Assembly (NCBI GenBank): GCA_003045865.1
Contig: PZPB01000003.1
Location: 1 to 64,000 of the forward strand
Direction: 5' to 3'
DNA from: Bacteroidota bacterium
GTDB lineage: Bacteria; Bacteroidota; Bacteroidia; Flavobacteriales; Schleiferiaceae
DNA length: 64,000 nt
Under the pieces are notes generated by a model. The model was not told the origin of the DNA, searched no databases, and worked only from the letters and a program-made list of their open reading frames with translations. The translations under genes were made by a program, and so were the position numbers. The first letter of the stretch is position 1. Each line of letters begins with the position of its first letter. Positions 49,701 to 57,642 of the stretch are shown here, piece by piece.

Positions 49701-51336
49701 TAATAATGGACCTAGCGCCGATGCTAGTGGTAGCGGAAAATTTATCAACTTCGAATCTGCCAGTGCGTCTGCTACCAACGGAACGATTTCCAGTCCTCAA
49801 ATAGCGATCATTAATGCGAGTAACCCATACCTCTACTTTAAATATCACATGTATGGAAACGGCATCAACAATTTACAAGTAAGATTAAACACTCAAAATA
49901 ACGGGAATAACCTAACGGTTAAAACTATTAGTGGCCAGCAACAAACCAGTAAAACTAGTGCCTGGCTAGAAGATTCCGTTGATTTAAGCCCTTATATTGG
50001 TGATACGATAGTTGTGATATTCCGTGCCCAAGCCTTAAACCTCAGAGGCGACATTGCAGTAGATGAAATGCGCATCGAAAACCTCGGTCCAAGCTGTGGA
50101 GCGCCAATAAATTTAAATCTCACAAATGCCACCTACAACAGTATAGACTTTAGTTGGCAAAGCACAAATACTGGTTCCATTACAAATTTAAGATGGTATC
50201 CAGCAGCAGCAGGACCCGCAGCAGCTACCGTAGTTCCTAATGTTACTAGTCCTTACAGTATAAACGGTTTAACGGCTAGTACCAATTACGTTATTGAGCT
50301 AATTGACAGCTGTTTCGCCTTAGCTAGCAACAGCCTTATTGATACCCTATCTACATTAGTGTGCGATACAGTAACAGCCGACTTTACCTTTAATGGAAGG
50401 TTTTTAAGACGTAGTTTCCAATCGACATCTAGCAATGCAGATTCTCTCTTTTGGCAATTTGGTAATTTAGACAGTAGCTTTGTTCAGAATCCAAATTATA
50501 ATTTCCCGGGCACTGGTGTTTATACGATCACCTTAATTGCCTTCAACGATTGTGGCAATTCGGATACCATTGTAAGGACCATAACGGTTTGCGATACCCT
50601 ACGGGCGAATTTCACCAATAGCTTTAGCAACGATTCTACCCGCTTTTTTGCTCACCCTGGAAATAATGCCACGGGCTATAGCTGGGATTTAGATGATGGT
50701 TTTACCGCAACTGGTGATAGCGTAGCCGTTAAATATGGTGATGCCAATAGCAAAGTTGTGACGCTAACTAGTTGGAATGCTTGTGGAGATACAGTGAGAA
50801 ACACACGAAATGTTCCTGGCTGTTTACCACCTAAAGCCGATTGGACTTACACTGTTCTAAGCCCCATCAACGCAGGGCTAAGAATACAATTTGATGGAAG
50901 CTTAAGTACTGGCGGTAGTAATTATACTTGGGATTTTGGCGACGGAAACACGGGCACGGGAATTAATCCCATCCATATATATACCACCCCAAGCCTTATT
51001 TACAAAGTAAAGCTAACCGTTACTAATAACTGTGGCGGTCAAGATATTAAGGAATTTCGTCTGAATCAAATTGGTTTGGAAGAGTATGAGGCACATGCTA
51101 GTATTCAGATATATCCCAACCCGGCAGATGATTATTTAAACATTGATCATGACAGCCCTAATCTAGTGCTTAAAGAGCTTAAGATTTTTGATGCGCAAGG
51201 AAAACTAGTACTGCTTCAAAAATTTGAGTCCGAGAAAGACCATACTATTGAAATTGATAAACTTAGCACGGGTATCTATCAAATAATACTAGAAAGCAAT
51301 TATGGCTATCTAATGAAAAAGCTGCTGGTCAAGTAA
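46714..51336 (+). CDS. Large modular secreted protein: tandem FN3 plus MAM-like modules, PKD-like domains and T9SS type A sorting domain
   Basis: Repeated FN3 units (PTNL...ITW/NWQISYGSPGF...GLSPNTTYEAYIRDSCG), MAM-like repeats (SPLVDL..LTTPQLKFWYHMFG), PKD (YTWDFGDGNTGTG), C-terminal IYPNPADDYLNIDH...LSTGIYQIILES. Confidence 0.92.
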   Translation: MSAIRLCRLNLALFALIAFFSQTYSLSACNTPTNLRAISYGPNSITITWSGTSTTSFQLRYITQGGNINFAPVSTINSNPYTITGLNSNTTYAIQVREVCTSGSNPWPPFELATTSCAVQTAPFTANFDGGAWVVGNFNTQGSINSCWQRTAGGAGTIWKPGPPAFINVQTGPSATISGAGKYMMINRVGFTNLYPDSAIFESPLVDLGPLTTPQLKFWYHMFGGSIDQLKVYVSNDFGQTYSLVQTLSGQQQLNGTDSWLESPINLSAYTNDTVRVRFTYYQGAFGFQNAVSIDDFTIAEAPSCARPTQFSSTYTTSTKAFFSWTTGGANNWQISYGSPGFSANSGTIVNLNSNPSSISGLSPNTTYEAYIRDSCGASDLSLWTGPVSFKTKCNPVNTPYTENFDGSSFTPGAGFNSIGSINACWSRSPLTPFAWATGPPQFTPTTTGPQGDHTTGSSNYLFTETVGFASNNPSAELESPLISLVGLTNPQLTFYLHSFGIGIDNLKTYINNGSGWILKDTQTGQQQNSKTASWKEIIISLSSNVNDTISIRFVGTKSGNSTLADIAIDDINIDEAASCPRPQNLVLLGVTSTSANLQWLSGGANNWNISYGSPGFNVNSGTLVNSSTNPGTITGLSPNTNYDAYVRDSCALGDVSIWTGPISFRTACNAVTAPYFENFDGTAWIPSNFTSPGSIDACWNRSETSGYFAAPNQGASPIANTGPSGDNTSGSGKYIFSQRQGFGATNLFTDIISPQIDLSNLTAPELRFWYHMFGNEIDKLEVAVSTGGAYTTLSTITGQQQTSATAAWLERVVNLNSYLNDTISVRFRFFRTNANAFFGESAIDDVRIDNSPTCPSPTNLNVNITTTNSINVSWTSGGATNWQIRYRPFGSTSPFTITSALSNPFTINGLNPNTNYEIFVQDSCAAGDVSFWTGPVFGQTACGVSTLPFSENFDNNTWVEGFGGINFGDQINACWSRPSNTINNRWGPRTNNPSFNNGPSADASGSGKFINFESASASATNGTISSPQIAIINASNPYLYFKYHMYGNGINNLQVRLNTQNNGNNLTVKTISGQQQTSKTSAWLEDSVDLSPYIGDTIVVIFRAQALNLRGDIAVDEMRIENLGPSCGAPINLNLTNATYNSIDFSWQSTNTGSITNLRWYPAAAGPAAATVVPNVTSPYSINGLTASTNYVIELIDSCFALASNSLIDTLSTLVCDTVTADFTFNGRFLRRSFQSTSSNADSLFWQFGNLDSSFVQNPNYNFPGTGVYTITLIAFNDCGNSDTIVRTITVCDTLRANFTNSFSNDSTRFFAHPGNNATGYSWDLDDGFTATGDSVAVKYGDANSKVVTLTSWNACGDTVRNTRNVPGCLPPKADWTYTVLSPINAGLRIQFDGSLSTGGSNYTWDFGDGNTGTGINPIHIYTTPSLIYKVKLTVTNNCGGQDIKEFRLNQIGLEEYEAHASIQIYPNPADDYLNIDHDSPNLVLKELKIFDAQGKLVLLQKFESEKDHTIEIDKLSTGIYQIILESNYGYLMKKLLVK

Positions 51337-51392
51337 ATTAGAAAAGAACAAGCTGCAGCTTGAGCCTCACTATTTACCAACGGAAATTATTA

Positions 51393-51436
51393 AGCTCAAA
51401 GCACCTAATACGAGGTTGCTTTGAGCTATTTTTTTT
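51393..51436 (+). terminator. Intrinsic terminator
   Basis: AGCTCAAAGCA ... TGCTTTGAGCT followed by T tract. Confidence 0.75.
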
Positions 51437-51531
51437 AAGTTCTTTCAGTTTTTTATTAGAACTTTACATTGGCTTGTGAGTGATCTTAATTAGCAAAGCA
51501 CCACCGCTTAAAACCCTAACTATCCATTAAA

Positions 51532-52296
51532 ATGATCAATAAAAAGAACCCTAAAATCGACTTAGAGAAATACCGGGTACACTTTTTCCTAATTGGCCTG
51601 GCATTATCTCTTTTAGCCGTTATTTACGTCTTTAACATCCGCTTCTACGATGAGGAGCTTGAGCCGCCCAAAACCATTATTATAGATGGTGATGAAATTG
51701 TAATTCCGATTACCAAACGTGAACCGCCTAAAACTAGCAGTGCTCCTATTAAGGATTTACCCAGTCAACTAGACATAATAGATGACAATGTTCAAGTTGC
51801 CGAGGAGCTTGACATGAGCACCACTGAAACTGATGAAAATGAATTTATAAGCGATAAAGATATCCGCTATGTAGAGGGCGACGGCCCTATTGAAATTATT
51901 GGTGAAGAGGCCGAAGTATTAGAAGAACTTGAAGACCCGATTCCCTTTGCCTTGGTAGAGTCAGTGCCTGTTTTCCCCGGCTGTGAAAATCTAAAAAATA
52001 ACGAAGCGCGAAAAGATTGTTTTCAAAAAAAGCTTTTGGAATTTGTGGGTGCAAATTTTATTTATTCTGAAACGGCAAGGCAGTTAAAAATTCAAGGAAG
52101 GGTGATTGTACAATTTGTAATTGAAAAAAACGGCCGAATAAGCAATGCCCAGGTACTTAGAGGAGTGGATCCTTGGCTAGACGATGAAGCTATTCGGGTA
52201 ATTAAAGCCTTGCCCTATATAAAACCAGCAAGTCAAAGAGGCAAAGACGTAAGAATGAGTTTCGTGGTCCCTATCACTTTGAAATTAGCGGAATAA
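51532..52296 (+). CDS. TonB family energy transducer protein
   Basis: Single TM, proline-containing spacer, C-terminal IQGRVIVQFVIEKNGRISNAQVLRGVDPWLDDEAIRVIKALP. Confidence 0.93.
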   Translation: MINKKNPKIDLEKYRVHFFLIGLALSLLAVIYVFNIRFYDEELEPPKTIIIDGDEIVIPITKREPPKTSSAPIKDLPSQLDIIDDNVQVAEELDMSTTETDENEFISDKDIRYVEGDGPIEIIGEEAEVLEELEDPIPFALVESVPVFPGCENLKNNEARKDCFQKKLLEFVGANFIYSETARQLKIQGRVIVQFVIEKNGRISNAQVLRGVDPWLDDEAIRVIKALPYIKPASQRGKDVRMSFVVPITLKLAE

Positions 52297-52305
52297 CAAT
52301 GATTC

Positions 52306-52341
52306 AAAAAAAAAGGCTGCCAATTAAAGACAGCCTTTTTT
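52306..52341. terminator. Intrinsic terminator between tonB-like gene and tRNA-Leu
   Basis: AAAAGGCTG ... CAGCCTTTTTT. Confidence 0.7.
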
Positions 52342-52344
52342 GCT

Positions 52345-52429
52345 TGGTACAGGCGGAGAGACTCGAACTCTCACACCTCGCGGCACTAGATCCTAAGTCT
52401 AGCGTGTCTACCAATTCCACCACGCCTGC
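52345..52429 (-). tRNA. tRNA-Leu (anticodon UAG), CCA encoded
   Basis: GCAGGCGTGGTGGAATTGGTAGACACGCTAGACTTAGGATCTAGTGCCGCGAGGTGTGAGAGTTCGAGTCTCTCCGCCTGTACCA. Confidence 0.95.
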
Positions 52430-52575
52430 ATCAGGGCGGCAAATATACATCTTTTACTAAATCGTATACAAGATTTTTACATTTATTTACTTCTAATAAT
52501 TGGAGGGGATTTCTAATTACTTAAAAGTCTCTAAAGCACTACTAATTCCTTAGTTTTGCCACTCATAATTTAAGC

Positions 52576-53478
52576 ATGAAATCATTCGATTTAAACGATC
52601 TTCCTGGCAAAGAAGCACATGGCCATCTGCTGGCCGCGGTAGGTCCGCGACCCATAGCATTTGCCAGCACTATGGATCATGAAGGTAATCCCAACTTAAG
52701 TCCCTTCAGCTACTTTAATGTATTTAGCACCAAACCACCCGTGCTAATTTTCTCTCCCGCAAGAAGAGTTAGAGATAATACCACCAAAGACACTTTGCAT
52801 AATGCGGATGCCAATCGTGAAGTAGTTATTAATGTAGTAAACTATAACATCGTTCAACAGATGTCCCTAGCATCTACCGAATATGAAACTGGAGTTAATG
52901 AATTCGTTAAAGCAGGACTTACCCCCATCGAATCGGACCAAGTAGCTCCTTTTCGGGTAAAAGAATCGCCGGTACAATTTGAATGCAAGGTGATGGATAT
53001 TATTGCCCTTGGCAATGAAGGAGGCGCTGGTAATCTTATTATGTGTGAAGTAGTAAGAATGCATGTAGACGAGGACATGTTTAACGAACAAGGCATTACC
53101 GATAGTACCAAATTAGACTTAGTGGCCCGCATGGGTGGCGATTGGTATTGCCGCGCCACGGGAGATGCTCTTTTTGAAGTGGCGAAACCCATTCTTACCA
53201 AAGGTATTGGAGTAGATCAAATCCCGCCAAGGATACGAACCAGCATGTTTTTAGATGGCAATGACCTTGGGAAACTAGGAAATATTGAAAGATTACCCAA
53301 TCAACAAGAATTGGAAGAATTTGCTGAAAATTATAGAATCAAGGAAATCTTCGAAAGCTCGAGTGATGGCATGGAAGCACGTGAAGCCCTGCATCAGTAT
53401 GCCAAAGAGCTCCTAGACAAGAATAAAGTAATTAAAGCTTGGAAAGCTTTATTGTGTGATAAATTAAATAGAATATAA
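52576..53478 (+). CDS. Flavin reductase-like domain protein
   Basis: GHLLAAVGPRPIAFASTMDHEGNPNLSPFSYFNVFSTKPPVLIFSPARR. Confidence 0.88.
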   Translation: MKSFDLNDLPGKEAHGHLLAAVGPRPIAFASTMDHEGNPNLSPFSYFNVFSTKPPVLIFSPARRVRDNTTKDTLHNADANREVVINVVNYNIVQQMSLASTEYETGVNEFVKAGLTPIESDQVAPFRVKESPVQFECKVMDIIALGNEGGAGNLIMCEVVRMHVDEDMFNEQGITDSTKLDLVARMGGDWYCRATGDALFEVAKPILTKGIGVDQIPPRIRTSMFLDGNDLGKLGNIERLPNQQELEEFAENYRIKEIFESSSDGMEAREALHQYAKELLDKNKVIKAWKALLCDKLNRI

Positions 53479-53479
53479 G

Positions 53480-53875
53480 ATGGAAGTATCCGGAATCGTA
53501 AAGCGGATTGGAGGCACTCAAGAAGTGAGCGCAAAATTTAGAAAGAGAGAAATTGTTGTTACTACAGAAGAACAGTATCCACAACATATCAGTATTGAAT
53601 TCATTCAAGATAAAACGAGTTTACTGGATGGTTTTCGCGAAGGCGAAAAAGTAAATATTGGTATTAACCTCCGCGGAAGAGAGTGGACTTCGCCTCAGGG
53701 TGAAGTGAAGTATTTCAACACTATTAATGGTTGGAAAATAGACAAATTGAACGGAGCGCCAGCCCCCTCTAATCCTGCAGATAATATGGGAAGCGCGCCA
53801 ACCAGCAACAGCTTTGGAAACGCACCAACTATGGCGCCCTTAAACGATGACGCCGAAGACGATTTACCATTTTAA
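53480..53875 (+). CDS. DUF3127-family protein
   Basis: MEVSGIVKRIGGTQEVSAKFRKREIVVTTEEQYPQHISIEF...DDAEDDLPF. Confidence 0.8.
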   Translation: MEVSGIVKRIGGTQEVSAKFRKREIVVTTEEQYPQHISIEFIQDKTSLLDGFREGEKVNIGINLRGREWTSPQGEVKYFNTINGWKIDKLNGAPAPSNPADNMGSAPTSNSFGNAPTMAPLNDDAEDDLPF

Positions 53876-53888
53876 GTGAATTAGTAGA

Positions 53889-55274
53889 ATGGCCAAAGGG
53901 TTTGCAAAAAGTTTTGAAGGGGCTTTTCGGTATTTATTACCAAGCCCGCTAACCATTGCGATCTTTTTAAGCCTTTTTACTTTCTTATTGGTTTGGCTTC
54001 TAGGCCCTGATAGCCTTAGCCAAAATTTTACAAAATCCATTGACTATTGGATAGAGGGGCTCTGGCAAGCCCCTCTTCTTGTTTTCATGGTGCAAATGAT
54101 GTTGGTCTTAGTATTAGGTCACACCTTAGCGCTTGCGCCCTTTGTTGAAAAATTAATTACTCGTCTTTTAAGCTTTGCAAACAGTGCCGCCACTATAAGT
54201 GCCATGGTCTGCTTTTTTAGCCTTTTAGTCTCTTTCTTCAATTGGGGATTAGGCCTTGTTTTTGGCGCCATTTTCGCCCATCAAGCGGCTTTGAAACTAA
54301 AAAGTTTAAACCTAAAATTTAATTATGGACTTTTAGGAGCGGCAGGCTATTCGGGACTTATGGTTTGGCATGGTGGCCTGAGCGGCAGTGCTCCGCTTAA
54401 AGTGGCCGAAGAAAATCATTTACAGAAACTTATGCAGGGTATTGACTTAGGGGCTTATACCCATCAACTACCCCAAAGCATTAGCCTTTCTGAAACGCTA
54501 TTTAGCGGCATGAATATCTTTAGCACCCTAGTACTCCTGCTAATTTTACCGAGCTTAATTTTTATCCTCGCAAAAGTAAATAAAGGTTCTATCAGCAATG
54601 TTCCGATTGAATTTGCTAATTCTGCAGAACCGAAAGCAAAAGCCCTGCGAGGAGCCGAAAAACTAGACCACTCGAAATACCTAGGAATTTCCATTGGCTT
54701 AGCTATTTTGGCAATAAACCTAAAAATCATTTTCTCTGCCGAGGATTTGTCTTTTATGACGCTTAACTTCATAAATCTTAGCCTATTGGCCCTTGGCTTT
54801 ATCCTGCACGGTAGCCTCTACTCATTTTTAAAAGCACTAGACCAAGCCATTGGCGGCGCAGCAGGAATTCTTATCCAGTTTCCTTTATACTTTGGGATTA
54901 TGGGATTAATGAGCAGTAGCGGCTTAATCTCTCAGCTCAGTGAGTTCTTCAGCAGCATTGCTAGTCCGATAAGCTTCCCCATTCTTAGCTTTTTTAGCGC
55001 CGGTCTGGTGAATATTTTTATCCCCAGCGGTGGCGGGCAGTGGGCCATTCAAGGAACGGTATTAATAGAAACAGCTCTTCGCCTAGACGTACCTTTAGGA
55101 AAGGCCGTAATGGCCCTTGCTTATGGCGATCAGTTAACCAATATGCTCCAACCCTTTTGGGCCTTACCTTTATTAGCAATAACCGGATTAAAGGCAAGGG
55201 AAATTATCCCTTATACTCTTATTATAATGCTAATGGGAATTCTTATTTTTACCACAAGCCTATTCCTTTTTTAA
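53889..55274 (+). CDS. Short-chain fatty acid transporter (AtoE family)
   Basis: Multi-TM; NIFIPSGGGQWAIQGTVLIETALRLDVPLGKAVMALAYGDQLTNMLQPFWALPLL. Confidence 0.92.
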   Translation: MAKGFAKSFEGAFRYLLPSPLTIAIFLSLFTFLLVWLLGPDSLSQNFTKSIDYWIEGLWQAPLLVFMVQMMLVLVLGHTLALAPFVEKLITRLLSFANSAATISAMVCFFSLLVSFFNWGLGLVFGAIFAHQAALKLKSLNLKFNYGLLGAAGYSGLMVWHGGLSGSAPLKVAEENHLQKLMQGIDLGAYTHQLPQSISLSETLFSGMNIFSTLVLLLILPSLIFILAKVNKGSISNVPIEFANSAEPKAKALRGAEKLDHSKYLGISIGLAILAINLKIIFSAEDLSFMTLNFINLSLLALGFILHGSLYSFLKALDQAIGGAAGILIQFPLYFGIMGLMSSSGLISQLSEFFSSIASPISFPILSFFSAGLVNIFIPSGGGQWAIQGTVLIETALRLDVPLGKAVMALAYGDQLTNMLQPFWALPLLAITGLKAREIIPYTLIIMLMGILIFTTSLFLF

Positions 55275-55984
55275 TGCCTATTCACGAATTAGATAAAGAT
55301 TTCTTCTGGTTTCCAGATTCCGACCAGTGGGACAAAGAAGATAGTATTATTGCTGTGGGTGGCGACTTAGATTATCGAAGATTACAACAGGCCTATCAAA
55401 GAGGAATCTTTCCTTGGAATGACCCCGATAGTGAATTACTTTGGTGGCACCCACTCGAAAGAATGGTCTTGAGGCCTCGCGAGGTAAATATCACTAAAAG
55501 TTCCCGCAACCTATTAAACCAAAAGAAGTTTGACATTCGATTTAATACCGCTTTCGAAGAGGTTTTATTGAACTGCCAAAGGATTAGACGCAAAAACCAA
55601 CAAGGCACTTGGATTACAGATGAACACGTTGAAGCGTTCCTGAAATTATATCAACTAGGTGAAGCGGTTAGTGTAGAGGCATGGCGCGACAGTAAATTAG
55701 TAGGAGGCCTATATGGTATAGTGGTAGGCTCTTGCTTTATGGGCGAATCTATGTTTTCTAAAGAAAGTAATGCTGGAAAAATGGCCTTTATAACACTCTG
55801 CCAAAGACTTGAACATTGGGGATTTCGTTTAATCGATTGCCAAGTATATAACAAATATCTAGCTAGCTTGGGGGCTTACCCTATGCCACGTATGCGTTTT
55901 ATTCAAGAATTAGAAATTGCCCGGCATGAGAACCTTGACTTGGATGAAGTGTTTACTAACCCAAAGGCTTCGAATGAAAACTAA
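55274..55984 (+). CDS. aat: Leucyl/phenylalanyl-tRNA-protein transferase
   Basis: FWFPDSDQWDKEDSIIAVGGDLDYRRLQQAYQRGIFPWND; GVYG-like LYGIVVGSCFMGESMFS; start MPIHELDK at 55274. Confidence 0.94.
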   Translation: MPIHELDKDFFWFPDSDQWDKEDSIIAVGGDLDYRRLQQAYQRGIFPWNDPDSELLWWHPLERMVLRPREVNITKSSRNLLNQKKFDIRFNTAFEEVLLNCQRIRRKNQQGTWITDEHVEAFLKLYQLGEAVSVEAWRDSKLVGGLYGIVVGSCFMGESMFSKESNAGKMAFITLCQRLEHWGFRLIDCQVYNKYLASLGAYPMPRMRFIQELEIARHENLDLDEVFTNPKASNEN

Positions 55985-56567
55985 ATGGTTAGCTCTAATC
56001 TGTTTGTTATTTATTGGCATCTACGCCAGTGCCCAAAGCCCCAGCGAACTTTTAAACTTTAATAAGCAAAGGCTAGACTACAACCAAAAGGGCATGTTAA
56101 TTTTAGGCTCTTGGGCCATTGGAAATATGGCCTTGTCTACTTTTCGGTTGCAGGCCAATAATCCCGAAACGCAAGCTTATCACCAAATGAATCTTGCCTG
56201 GAATGCTGTTAACCTGGCTATTGCGGGCTTCGGTTATTATAGTGCTGCCAATGCTTCCGCAGATTTGTCTTTAACCGAAAGCCTACTAGAACAAAATAAG
56301 ATTTCCAAAATTTTGCTTTTTAATGCTGCTTTAGATTTAGGCTATATGGTGGGTGGCGTATATTTAATGGAACGGTCGAAAAATAGTGAGCAAAGTGACC
56401 GGCTAAAGGGATTTGGCCAAGCGGTGATTGTTAATGGTGGCTTTCTATTAATATTTGATAGCATTATGTACTATATGCACGCTAATCACGAAAGCAGTGT
56501 CTTAATTCCTTTGCTTGAAAACATTCAGATTAGTACCAACAGTGTGGGTTTACGCTGGCAATTTTAA
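55974..56567 (+). CDS. Membrane hypothetical protein with signal peptide
   Basis: MKTKWLALICLLFIGIYASAQ signal; several hydrophobic segments. Confidence 0.55.
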   Translation: MKTKWLALICLLFIGIYASAQSPSELLNFNKQRLDYNQKGMLILGSWAIGNMALSTFRLQANNPETQAYHQMNLAWNAVNLAIAGFGYYSAANASADLSLTESLLEQNKISKILLFNAALDLGYMVGGVYLMERSKNSEQSDRLKGFGQAVIVNGGFLLIFDSIMYYMHANHESSVLIPLLENIQISTNSVGLRWQF

Positions 56568-56568
56568 G

Positions 56569-57642
56569 CTAAACCTTACGGACATCCAGAGCATCGCGTA
56601 AAGCATTACCGATAAGCATAAAAGAAAGAACCAAAAGCATAATGGCTAAACCGGGGATAATAGCTAAATGTGCCTTTCCCATTATCAAATACGAATAATG
56701 ATCTTTTATCATTGTTCCCCAAGTAGGTGTTGGCGGCTTGGCACCGATTCCTAAAAAGCTTAGCCCGCTTTCTATTAAAATAGCCGAAGCAAAGTTGGCC
56801 GCTGAAATAACAATTAGAGGGGCCATAATATTGGGTAATATATGCTTAATAATTATGTATAGATCACTAAAGCCAAGCACTTTAGCGGCTTGAATATATT
56901 CCTTCTCCTTAATACTTAACACCTGTCCACGCACCACTCTAGCTACTTCCACCCACATAGTAAAACCAATGGCAATAAAAACCTGCCAAAAACCCTTTCC
57001 CAAAGCCAAAGTAATAGCGATAACCATTAATAATCCTGGAATCGACCAAATTACATTTATCAGCCACATAATTAGCTTATCTGGCCAAGAGCCATAATAA
57101 GCTGCAAAGGCTCCTAGAGGAATTCCGATTAAAAGCGAAATGAAAACGGCTAGAAAGCCAACCATTAATGAAATTCTCGCGCCCACCACTAAACGGCTTA
57201 ACATGTCTCTCCCAAAACGATCGCTGCCAAACCAAAAGGTTCGTTCGGTCAAATATTCTTTTGATTTTATCCCTTCAGGCGAATAATACTCGGTCAAATC
57301 TAAGCTCTTTTCAGGACCGTCGACCAGGGGAAAAGGGCGATAGAAAAAAGTAGATTTTTCTTTTCTGTAGTTACTAATCGGTATTAGTTCACCTGACTTT
57401 TCCTTACCAAAAAACCACTTATCCCAGGAAGATTGTTTGCTTTGTATTTTTACAGGAAGGTATAGAAATTGTGCTTTAAACCCTGGATCTTGATTGGCAA
57501 TGCTAAGGTTCATAGCATTGGCATTATTAGTTTTATCAGGTATTATCAGGTAGGCAAATACGGCCAAAAAAGAAGCTATCAGAATAATAGATATTCCGAT
57601 AGCTCCTAATGGGTCATTAATTATTTTCTTTAGTGTTTTCAA
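56569..57642 (-). CDS. ABC transporter permease (DppC/OppC family)
   Basis: FWFGSDRFGRDMLSRLVVGARISLMVG; SGLSFLGIGAKPPTPTWGTMI; NALRDALDVR. Confidence 0.93.
   Translation of the reverse strand: MKTLKKIINDPLGAIGISIILIASFLAVFAYLIIPDKTNNANAMNLSIANQDPGFKAQFLYLPVKIQSKQSSWDKWFFGKEKSGELIPISNYRKEKSTFFYRPFPLVDGPEKSLDLTEYYSPEGIKSKEYLTERTFWFGSDRFGRDMLSRLVVGARISLMVGFLAVFISLLIGIPLGAFAAYYGSWPDKLIMWLINVIWSIPGLLMVIAITLALGKGFWQVFIAIGFTMWVEVARVVRGQVLSIKEKEYIQAAKVLGFSDLYIIIKHILPNIMAPLIVISAANFASAILIESGLSFLGIGAKPPTPTWGTMIKDHYSYLIMGKAHLAIIPGLAIMLLVLSFMLIGNALRDALDVRKV

Noticed and set aside
52854-53201. 115-aa minus-strand ORF in flavin reductase gene
   Set aside because: Antisense to well-supported CDS with no domain
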